The translations under genes and the position numbers were made by a program. The notes under the pieces are model-generated. The model worked only from the letters and a program-made list of their open reading frames with translations. It had not been told where the DNA came from and did no database searches. Shown piece after piece: positions 36,501 through 42,376 of a DNA stretch of 64,000 nucleotides. The DNA comes from JAFGHJ01 sp964525555 (GTDB lineage Bacteria > Hydrothermota > UBA3072). Position 1 is the stretch's first letter; each line of letters begins with the position of its first letter. Location: assembly GCA_964525555.1 (NCBI GenBank), contig CAZGHN010000005.1, positions 1 to 64,000 of the forward strand, read 5' to 3'.

Positions 36501-37562
36501 TCTCCCAACTGGACCGCCGAGTCCAATCAGGCGGGTGCTTACTTCGGCACGTCTGTCTCCACGGCAGGAGATGTAAACGGAGACAGATACTCGGATGTTA
36601 TTATCGGTGCCAATTATTACACCAATGGAGAGTCTTATGAAGGTCGCGCATTTCTCTATACTGGAAATTTCTTCGGGCTCTCTATTGCCCCTGAATGGAC
36701 CGCTGAGTCCAATCAGGCGAGTGCTTTCTTTGGCAGTTCGGTCTCCACGGCAGGGGATGTAAACGGAGACGGGTATTCGGATGTAATTGTGGGAGCTTAT
36801 GATTATGATAATGGACAAACGAACGAGGGCGGAGCATTTTTGTACTTCGGCAATGAAGGAGGTCTCTCTCTCGTTCCGACACAATCCACGCTGGACGGGT
36901 CACATCCTGTGCAGCTTGGCAATTTAACCGGGACCTCAGGCGTCCAGCTTAATTTGCTAGGAAGAACACCGCAAGGCAGGGGAAAAGTAAAATTGCAGTG
37001 GGAAGTTAAAGAACTCGGTCAACTATTCGATGAAATATTCGACGGAGATTCTATTTCCGAAAGCGCTTCATGGTATGATACCGGCGTAAACGGAATAGAG
37101 ATTTCAGAAGATGTAACCGGACTAAGTAGCGGAACTGCCTACCACTGGAGAGTAAGATTATTGTATGACCCGGTGTATTACGAGGGTTCATTACATTCCA
37201 GATGGTTGTCGATAGGTCCGAACGGATGGAATGAGACTGATTTTATTACAACAGACCTTTCCGGGATCGAAGATAATCCTGGCGAAATTGTGAATTTGCA
37301 GCTCAGCGTATTTCCGTCTATCTCAACAAATATCTTCAATATAAGGTTTTATGTTTCGGAAGAAGAAGCGAAGGAAGATATAAGTTTAAAGGTATACAAC
37401 AAGGCCGGAATAATGGTAAAAAGTCTTTTCAAGGGTAAGAAACCCGCAGGAGCTCACATGATAACCTTTAACGGGGACAAACTGCCGAATGATATATTCT
37501 TTATTTCTCTTAAAAAAGGAAAAGGAAAAAATCCTGTAAGGAAGGTTATTCTTCTGAGATAA
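33555..37562 (+). CDS. Giant secreted FG-GAP (integrin-alpha-like) repeat protein
   Basis: A 1335-residue surface protein. A signal peptide (about 1-22) leads to an N-terminal beta-rich domain (to about residue 270). Fourteen FG-GAP repeats of about 62 residues follow (about 275-1110), each with the calcium-binding GDVNGDGYSDVIVGA loop and an FVYxGSxSGL strand. A fibronectin-like linker precedes a C-terminal sorting domain ending RKVILLR. Repeat 13 has NGDRYSD and repeat 4 ends VIIGD, breaking consensus. Seven-blade propellers are usual, so two propellers or one extended array are possible. Likely roles are adhesion or carbohydrate binding; these are inference. Confidence 0.88.
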   Translation: MKSFYLLISLIVCLFDPVFVFAGESTERVVSDSWLNSAMRNIEKKEYEPSLQELNYRGESFTHPKIHLANRANSLRVYFDENGIELIPRVISEEEKWNLKIKSIEVTDGKDRKIFSDLDVVIDGDNIVCTGDGIEIVYANSKNGIQQSISIQEGIKAERVNFIFKAENLGITSGGNRFVLNSGKQEIIYTVDRIEDAEGKEVSYLLSNAKDKLKISLDYVKMVYPIIITANITSNSPSAEDLIVSTSTKDRDISETPDWTVNVIGGQYICASSAGDVNGDGYSDVIVGSWTYSHDGGAFVFYGSPSGLDTIPAWTAEPNPQAEGAYFGWSVSGSGDVNGDGYSDVIVGACRSDSGETDEGRAYVYYGDSSGLSSSADRIYESNEAHARFGSSVSSAGDVNGDGYSDVIVGAPGVSGQPGLQGRVFVYYGSASGLPASSASWTVVDPDGGIYFGCSVSSAGDVNGDGYSEVIIGDNQHSNGESYEGKAYVYHGNSSGLSTSPDWQLESNEVGAEFGTSVSGAGDVNGDGYSDVIVGAGQAGVVDGGKAYIYSGSFAGLLTSASWTAECDSSMAGFGVSVSGAGDVNGDGYSDVIVGAPGYNNDNGMIFVYNGGPLGLPLSPDWTAEPIPLVQYVGGSVSTAGDLNGDGYSDLIVGARNNAFVYHGSPSGPSTASDWAKEGEQANAYFGCSVSTAGDVNGDGYSDVVIGAYGYDNGQNGEGRAYVYHGSSLLPSGSPNWTVESNQADASLGVSVSSAGDVNGDGYSDVIVGASGYDDGQMDEGAAFVYNGSPSGLSGSPSWTAAETDQAFAWFGGSVSTAGDVNGDGYSDVIVGARGYDNAGANRGVAFVYQGSPGGLSSSSDWTAQSDQAGSEFGISVAGAGDVNGDGYSDVIVGAHLYDKGESDEGAVFVYNGSSSGLDSLTNWTAESNQADSRFGASVAGAGDVNGDGYSDVIVGAYYYSNGQTNEGRAFVYHGGSSGLSGSPNWTAESNQAGAYFGTSVSTAGDVNGDRYSDVIIGANYYTNGESYEGRAFLYTGNFFGLSIAPEWTAESNQASAFFGSSVSTAGDVNGDGYSDVIVGAYDYDNGQTNEGGAFLYFGNEGGLSLVPTQSTLDGSHPVQLGNLTGTSGVQLNLLGRTPQGRGKVKLQWEVKELGQLFDEIFDGDSISESASWYDTGVNGIEISEDVTGLSSGTAYHWRVRLLYDPVYYEGSLHSRWLSIGPNGWNETDFITTDLSGIEDNPGEIVNLQLSVFPSISTNIFNIRFYVSEEEAKEDISLKVYNKAGIMVKSLFKGKKPAGAHMITFNGDKLPNDIFFISLKKGKGKNPVRKVILLR
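34378..36810 (+). repeat. DNA-level tandem array coding FG-GAP repeats
   Basis: Fourteen imperfect units of roughly 160-190 bp. The block coding GDVNGDGYSDVIVGA is nearly identical between units (GTAAACGGAGACGG followed by TATTCGGATGT), while the rest varies. Such an array is prone to copy-number change by recombination. Confidence 0.8.
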
Positions 37563-37588
37563 TTAGATAGTAGATAGGGAGTAGAGAG

Positions 37589-37675
37589 TAGTTAAGTAGT
37601 TGGTTTGTTGGGTTGTGGGTTCGTTGGGTCGTTTTTTTAACTACCTAACGACTTAACCACCTAACGTCCTAACTA
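37589..37675. repeat. Inverted-arm repeat (TAGTTAAG type)
   Basis: The left arm 37589-37631 is made of TAGTTGG/TTGGGTT-like words. After a run of T, the right arm 37639-37675 (AACTACCTAACGACTTAACC and on) is largely its reverse complement. The arms could form an imperfect hairpin downstream of the FG-GAP gene and might act as a weak terminator. The next gene's ATG follows at once. Confidence 0.6.
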
Positions 37676-37681
37676 TTTATT

Positions 37682-38152
37682 ATGGATTGGGAAGAAGAAT
37701 TAAAAAATTTTATAGATAACAAAACAGTAATAATGGGCATCGGCTCGACCGTTCGATCCGACGACGGTGTTGGTGTTTTTATTGCCGAAAGCCTTAAAAA
37801 AATAGACGTCGATAATGTGATTGTTGCGGATGCTACACCGGAACATTGGCTCGGATTTCTTAGTAAGAAGAAATTCGAAAAGCTTTTAATAATAGATGCG
37901 GTTCTTTTTGGAGGAAAAAAAGGAGAAATAAAGCTTTTTGATTTAAATGAAATTAGCAAGCGTTTTGGACTTACTCATTCTTCTTCCCTTCATCTTTTTT
38001 ATAATTTTATATCTAAAGAAGGTTCTATTAAGGAACTTAAAGTTCTGGCTGTAATGCCTGAGAATTTAGAAATAGGAGAGGTTTTATCCCCTGTGGTTAA
38101 GAGTAGTGCCGAGAGGATTGTCGGCTTCTTTGAGAATTTTCAGCAAATCTGA
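37682..38152 (+). CDS. Hydrogenase maturation protease (M52 family, HycI-like)
   Basis: A 156-residue endopeptidase of the family that trims the C-terminus of NiFe-hydrogenase large subunits after metal insertion. Visible motifs are GIGSTVRSDDGVG with metal ligand Asp27, LLIIDAVLFGGKKGE with Asp72, and LTHSSSLHLF with His99; these match the nickel-sensing Asp/Asp/His set. No hydrogenase gene is in the window, so its partner must lie elsewhere. There is no Shine-Dalgarno before the ATG. The last 69 bases overlap the end of the HAD gene on the opposite strand. Confidence 0.85.
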   Translation: MDWEEELKNFIDNKTVIMGIGSTVRSDDGVGVFIAESLKKIDVDNVIVADATPEHWLGFLSKKKFEKLLIIDAVLFGGKKGEIKLFDLNEISKRFGLTHSSSLHLFYNFISKEGSIKELKVLAVMPENLEIGEVLSPVVKSSAERIVGFFENFQQI

Positions 38153-38752
38153 CATTTTACTTATATTGTAAGAGGCAATGTTGATTTTTGACCCTTTGGG
38201 ATCAAAAAAGCAAGATTTTATACCTGATGCGTGAGCTGCTTCTATATCAAGTATTCTATCCCCGACACCCAGAGTTTCTTCTTTTTCCAATTTGTATTTC
38301 TCGATAATGTAATTAAAGCTGCTCGGGTCAGGTTTAAGGGGGAAGTTCGCATCTGAACTTACGATTTCAATAAAATATTTATTAAAGTCATTTCTTGATA
38401 GAAATTCATTTAGACTTTCAAAGCCCCGGTGAGTTATAAGAAAATTTCCTCCGCGCCCCGATACGTATTCGAGAACGTCTTTTACTCCCTCAAAAGGTTT
38501 ATCTTCGAAGGTCAGTTCCCCAAAGTATCTTTTTTTAAAATTTTCATAAAATTCTTCTCGGTCGATATTAAATTCATCGGCAAGGTTCTCTATGCAAGAA
38601 GTAATCGAAGATTTCGCAAGAGAATAAGCTTTATTGTAGTCGTATTCAACTCCGTAGTCCTTTTTTAAAACATTGATGAAAGCTTTTGTTATTTCGGGAT
38701 ATGTGTCAAAAAGTGTTCCGTCAAAATCCCAGATAAGATTTCTAAAACCCAT
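38084..38752 (-). CDS. HAD-superfamily phosphatase
   Basis: A 222-residue HAD hydrolase. Motif I is IWDFDGTLFDT with nucleophile Asp9 and acid/base Asp11. Motif II is LITHRG (Thr), motif III includes the Lys of LKPDPSSF, and motif IV is GVGDRILDIEAA. A helical cap sits between motifs I and II, as in phosphoglycolate phosphatase or beta-phosphoglucomutase-like proteins. The substrate is not assignable. The final residues (about 200-222) are coded antisense to the 3' end of the hydrogenase protease gene; the family fold appears complete before that tail. Confidence 0.85.
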   Translation of the reverse strand: MGFRNLIWDFDGTLFDTYPEITKAFINVLKKDYGVEYDYNKAYSLAKSSITSCIENLADEFNIDREEFYENFKKRYFGELTFEDKPFEGVKDVLEYVSGRGGNFLITHRGFESLNEFLSRNDFNKYFIEIVSSDANFPLKPDPSSFNYIIEKYKLEKEETLGVGDRILDIEAAHASGIKSCFFDPKGSKINIASYNISKMSDLLKILKEADNPLGTTLNHRG

Positions 38753-38769
38753 CCCACACCACCATTTTT

Positions 38770-39030
38770 CTCACACAGAGCGCACGGAGACACAGAGTTT
38801 TTTGTTTTTTACCAAATCCCAACCCCAAAATCCTAAATCCTGAGTCAGGACGCAGATAAACGCAGATTTTATAGATTTGAAAAAAAAATTCTTTTTCTTT
38901 TTTTTCATAATTGTTTCTATCTTGTAATTTATGGTTTTATGAATTTTGTCAATGGCGTTAACCGTCCAAAGTCCAGAGTCCAATGTCCAAAGTCAAGTTT
39001 TTTTGTGCTATCTGTGTCTCTGTGGTGAAT
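38770..39030. repeat. Intergenic repeat mosaic
   Basis: The spacer of 335 bp has no credible gene. 38770-38797 is the CACAGAG type, 38819-38845 has ATCCCAACCCCAAAATCC words, 38852-38872 has ACGCAGATAAACGCAGAT, 38961-38997 is made of GTCCAAA/GTCCAGA heptamers, and 39004-39030 is the CTGTGTCTCTGTG type in the opposite orientation to 38770-38797. The two CTCTGTG-type ends face each other. Confidence 0.7.
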
Positions 39031-39038
39031 AAATCCCC

Positions 39039-39066
39039 TTGAAAAGTACAGATAATTAGTTATATT
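39039..39066 (+). promoter_or_regulatory. Sigma-70 promoter of the GH28-like gene
   Basis: TTGAAA (39039-39044) and TATATT (39061-39066) are 16 bp apart, and AAGGAGGA lies just before the ATG at 39088. Confidence 0.6.
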
Positions 39067-39087
39067 TAGATACATTAAGGAGGAAAA

Positions 39088-40617
39088 ATGAGAAAGTTAA
39101 CAATAATCTTTTTGATATTATCTGTATTATTTAGAGGGGATTTGTTTGGTGGCTTTCAGCCGCTTGAAGTATTAAAGATTGAAGATTTCGGTGCGAAGAG
39201 TAATGATGATATTCTTGATACCGAAGCTATAAATAAAGCAATCGATTCATGTTCTAATGTTGAAGGTGGGGTGGTTCTATTTTCCAATGGAACTTATCTT
39301 TCAGGTTCGATTCATTTAAAAAGTGACGTAGTAATCCAAATTGATAAAGGGTCGAAGATACAAGCTGCGCCGATCGGAGCTAATATTTTCGATTCACCTG
39401 AGCCTAATAAATGGAGTAAGTATCAAGACGTAACTCAAAGTCATTTTCACAATGCTTTTATCTGGGGAGATAGCGTTAGAAAAGTTACTATAAAAGGAGG
39501 GGGTACAATAAGTGGGTCGGCTTCTCTTTTTGGTAGTTCAGGTAACGGTAAGGCAGATAAAGCTATTTCGCTCAGATTATGTAAGGATATTGTGATAGAG
39601 GATATAAATATAGATGAGGGCGGACGCGTGGGTATTTTGGCTACAGGATGCGAGATAGTTCGTATAAATAATGTCAAGATAAAAACCCAGGGAGATGGAA
39701 TCAATCTTATTGGTACTAGAGATGCGGAGGTCGAAAACTGTGATATAAAAACAGTTGAATATAAGGAAAAAATGTCTATAGTAAGGGGAGATGCTATTGC
39801 TTTAAAATCCGATTATTCCTTAGGCAGAAAATTACATTGCAAGGATATAAAAATCAGTGATTGTTTGATTTCTTCCTGTGGCAATGCAATACAGATTGGT
39901 CCGGAAAGCATTAGTGACTTTAAGAACGTACATATCTCTAATATTACGGTAAAAGTTGCAAACGATGCAGGTTTGATATTTACTTCAAACGATGGAGGGA
40001 TAATTGACGGAGTTTTTGTTGAAAATGTTACCATGGAAAATGTTATGATTCCTATATTCATTAATTTATCCGATAGGAAAAGTGAGATTCCGGGGATTTC
40101 CAGTTCTTCTGGGATGATAAAAAATGTTAGAATTAATAATTTCGTAGCTAAAGATGTTTATGGAAATAATAAAGATATAGGTATTACCAGTACAATTATG
40201 GGTAAACCTGGTAGGCCGATTGATAATATGGTACTTGAAAATATGAGGATAACTTACAAGGGCAGGAGTCTATCTTCTTTGGGACTTACCTCTGACCCTG
40301 CCGCAATTAAGGTTCCTGTCATTGATGATTACCGTCCGAAAGAATATGGACTGCGTCCGTCTTATGGCTTTTATTGTCGTTATGTTAAAGGATTGAGGAT
40401 GAAAAATGTGTTTGTGGATGTGGAAGAAGAAGATCCGAGGCCCGCAATGATTTTAAATAATGTTAAAGGTGCAGCATTAGATCGTTTCTATGCCCACAGG
40501 ACAGCTCTCAGGGATTATGATATAATTCTGGATAATGTCAGTGATTTTTCGATGACCGCAAGTCTCGGAATAGTTAAAATCGAAAAGAAAGATTTTACTC
40601 CATTGACTGATTTTTAG
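39088..40617 (+). CDS. GH28/pectate-lyase-fold secreted protein
   Basis: A 509-residue right-handed beta-helix protein with a signal peptide (about 1-21). The N-terminus EDFGAKSNDDILDTEAINKAI with FSNGTYLSGSIHLKS is typical of GH28 polygalacturonases and related Pfam pectate-lyase-3 proteins. The GH28 catalytic signatures are only partly kept: TQGDG at 200-204, GDAIALKS at 234-241, and CGNAIQIGPES in place of the usual G-H-G. It may act on another uronic-acid or galactose polymer, or only bind. It has its own promoter. It carries no C-terminal sorting domain. Confidence 0.78.
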   Translation: MRKLTIIFLILSVLFRGDLFGGFQPLEVLKIEDFGAKSNDDILDTEAINKAIDSCSNVEGGVVLFSNGTYLSGSIHLKSDVVIQIDKGSKIQAAPIGANIFDSPEPNKWSKYQDVTQSHFHNAFIWGDSVRKVTIKGGGTISGSASLFGSSGNGKADKAISLRLCKDIVIEDINIDEGGRVGILATGCEIVRINNVKIKTQGDGINLIGTRDAEVENCDIKTVEYKEKMSIVRGDAIALKSDYSLGRKLHCKDIKISDCLISSCGNAIQIGPESISDFKNVHISNITVKVANDAGLIFTSNDGGIIDGVFVENVTMENVMIPIFINLSDRKSEIPGISSSSGMIKNVRINNFVAKDVYGNNKDIGITSTIMGKPGRPIDNMVLENMRITYKGRSLSSLGLTSDPAAIKVPVIDDYRPKEYGLRPSYGFYCRYVKGLRMKNVFVDVEEEDPRPAMILNNVKGAALDRFYAHRTALRDYDIILDNVSDFSMTASLGIVKIEKKDFTPLTDF

Positions 40618-40643
40618 CGTAGAATACTTGTCTCGCCATTGAT

Positions 40644-40931
40644 TAAGGTTTCAAGGATTCAAGGTTTCTAGGTTTCAAGTAAAAAAGAAAAAGCTACAAT
40701 TTCTACATGTGGAAAAAGAAAGCTGTTGGCTGACATCCGATTGCTAACGGCAAAAAATCTCTGTGCTCTCTGTGACTATTATTCGGGGTATAGTATTTAG
40801 GGTATAGGGTATAGTAGGAAGATATTTGTGCAATTTGTGCTATTTGTTGTTTTTCTTAGTTTTGGTGGAGTTGAGGGTTTTAAGACAAAAATATTTTTTT
40901 TATCCGTGTGTATCTGTTTTAATCCGGGGCT
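40644..40931. repeat. Intergenic repeat mosaic upstream of apgM
   Basis: No gene is seen in this 378-bp spacer. 40644-40679 has AAGGTTTC/AAGGATTC octamers. 40722-40751 is the GCTGTTGGCTGAC / GCTAACGGC type. 40756-40775 has CTCTGTG units. 40787-40816 has GGGTATAG heptamer-like units. 40831-40850 has TTTGTGC words. 40901-40931 is a right arm of the CACGGAT element (TATCCGTGTGTATCTG and on). Confidence 0.7.
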
Positions 40932-40952
40932 AATTATTTGGGTGGGGAGGTG

Positions 40953-40978
40953 TTGACAACGTATTAATCCCATATAAC
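40953..40978 (+). promoter_or_regulatory. Possible promoter of apgM
   Basis: A consensus TTGACA (40953-40958) is followed by TATAAC (40973-40978) at only 14 bp, shorter than normal, so the -10 is uncertain. No Shine-Dalgarno is visible before the ATG at 40996, and the leader would be very short or absent. Confidence 0.35.
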
Positions 40979-40995
40979 TTTAAAATGTAAAAATC

Positions 40996-42198
40996 ATGAA
41001 ATATTTAGTGTTTTTAGCAGATGGCATGGCAGATGAGCCTATCACGGAGTTAAAAGGGGAAACCCCTCTTGAAGTAGCCAATACTCCGGGATTGGATTCT
41101 CTTGCAAAAAGAGGTTCACAGGGCACACTCGTTACAATTCCTGAACCTTTCCCTACCTCCAGCGATGCGGCGAATCTTTCTGTTCTGGGCTACGACCTTG
41201 CGAAGAACTATTGCGGAAGGGGTCCGATTGAAGCTGCAAGTAAAAATATAGAATTGGATGAAGATGAGATAGCCTTCAGGTGTAATCTTATAACTATACG
41301 CGACGGGCTATTGGAAGATTATGCTGCTGGGCAGATTGATCAAAAAAATGCAGAAAGTTTGATAAAATTATTGAATAAAGAATTAGGAAATAAGAAAATT
41401 ACTTTTTACCCGGGAGTAAGTTTCAGGAATATTTTAGTGCTTAGAGGAAAGGAATTTTCCGATGGGATAGAATTTTATAAACCGGATTCTAATCAAGGTA
41501 AAGAGTGGAAAAGGATTCTGCCGCGTGCTAAATCCAAGGAAGGAGAAGCAACTGCTGGTATTATTAATGATTTAATAGAGAGAAGTGTTGAAGTTTTAAA
41601 AAATGCATCTCCCAATCTAACACTTATCAAAAATAACAAAAAGCCTGCGAACTGTATATGGCCTTGGAGCCCGGGAAGAAAACCCCATTTTGAATCGTTT
41701 GAAGATAAATATAATAAAAAAGGTGCCGTTATATCTGCTGTTGATGTGATTCTTGGAATCGGTAAGTTGACCGGGATGGGGGTTGTTAAACCCGACGGGG
41801 CTACCGGTTTTATAGATACTAATTTTGAAAATAAAGTTGAGGCTGCTCTTGATGCTTTAGAGAGTAATGATTTTGTTTATCTGCATATAGAAGCAATCGA
41901 TGAGTGTTCTCATATGGGGGATCTCGGATTAAAAATAAAAGCTATAGAAGAATTTGATAAAAGATTGGTTAGTCCAATTTTAAAGAAAATTGATGATAAT
42001 GTGACTGTTGGGGTGCTTCCTGACCATCCCGTTCCAATAAGGTTGAGGAAGCATACCAGAACGCCGGTTCCTTTTTTGATTTCGGGTAAAAATGTGCCGA
42101 GGGATGGCCATACTGAATATTCGGAGAAGATTGCCGTAAAAGGTGGATTGGGTCTTCTGGATAAGTATACTTTTTTGGAAACGTTGTTTAGGTATTGA
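40996..42198 (+). CDS. apgM: 2,3-bisphosphoglycerate-independent phosphoglycerate mutase, archaeal type
   Basis: A 400-residue alkaline-phosphatase-superfamily enzyme interconverting 3- and 2-phosphoglycerate. The metal ligand Asp9 lies in FLADGMADEP, the phosphorylated Ser is in PTSSDAANLSVLGYD (Ser56), and CGRGPIEAAS follows. C-terminal ligands are in DECSHMGD and LPDHPVPIRLRKHTRTPVPF. It is distinct from bacterial GpmI (about 510 residues) and GpmA. With gap, pgk and tpiA it completes part of lower glycolysis in this window. It is monocistronic. Confidence 0.93.
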   Translation: MKYLVFLADGMADEPITELKGETPLEVANTPGLDSLAKRGSQGTLVTIPEPFPTSSDAANLSVLGYDLAKNYCGRGPIEAASKNIELDEDEIAFRCNLITIRDGLLEDYAAGQIDQKNAESLIKLLNKELGNKKITFYPGVSFRNILVLRGKEFSDGIEFYKPDSNQGKEWKRILPRAKSKEGEATAGIINDLIERSVEVLKNASPNLTLIKNNKKPANCIWPWSPGRKPHFESFEDKYNKKGAVISAVDVILGIGKLTGMGVVKPDGATGFIDTNFENKVEAALDALESNDFVYLHIEAIDECSHMGDLGLKIKAIEEFDKRLVSPILKKIDDNVTVGVLPDHPVPIRLRKHTRTPVPFLISGKNVPRDGHTEYSEKIAVKGGLGLLDKYTFLETLFRY

Positions 42199-42215
42199 TT
42201 CTTTTGAGAAGAATC
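42197..42215 (+). other. Small hairpin at the apgM stop
   Basis: GATTCTT-TTGAG-AAGAATC forms a seven-pair stem starting within the apgM stop codon. No T-run follows, so it is at best an RNA-end stabiliser. Confidence 0.3.
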
Positions 42216-42224
42216 AGTACAGTT

Positions 42225-42348
42225 GGATAGTTAAATTGTTGAATGGTAATATAGATCCTTCGGATCAGTTGAATGGTTGAATTGTTGAGTAGTTGAATAG
42301 CAAAAAAACAAAAAATAAATTAGTGTTTATCCGTGTTAATCCGTGGCT
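42225..42348. repeat. Intergenic repeat mosaic
   Basis: GTTGAATG/GTTGAATT octamers at 42230-42247 and 42268-42300 flank a small GATCC-TTC-GGATC hairpin (42254-42266). A right arm of the CACGGAT element (GTTTATCCGTGTTAATCCG and on) is at 42324-42348. It lies between two convergent genes. Confidence 0.65.
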
Positions 42349-42376
42349 ATATTTTGGGACTGCTTGCCATGGATCT

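Noticed and set aside
34378..36810. Large minus-strand open frames within the FG-GAP gene (for example 35758-36450)
   Set aside because: They are antisense shadows created by the repeated codons and have arginine/histidine-rich, repetitive translations without family matches.
38771..38983. A 70-codon reading frame on the minus strand with an ICVLTQDLGFWGWDL-like translation
   Set aside because: It is a translation of the CACAGAG/CGCAGAT repeats. A similar peptide appears at 44931-45128, as expected from repeats, and there is no ribosome site.
42254..42266. GATCC-TTC-GGATC hairpin as a regulatory site
   Set aside because: It is a five-pair stem within repeat mosaic between convergent genes, with nothing to link it to a function.
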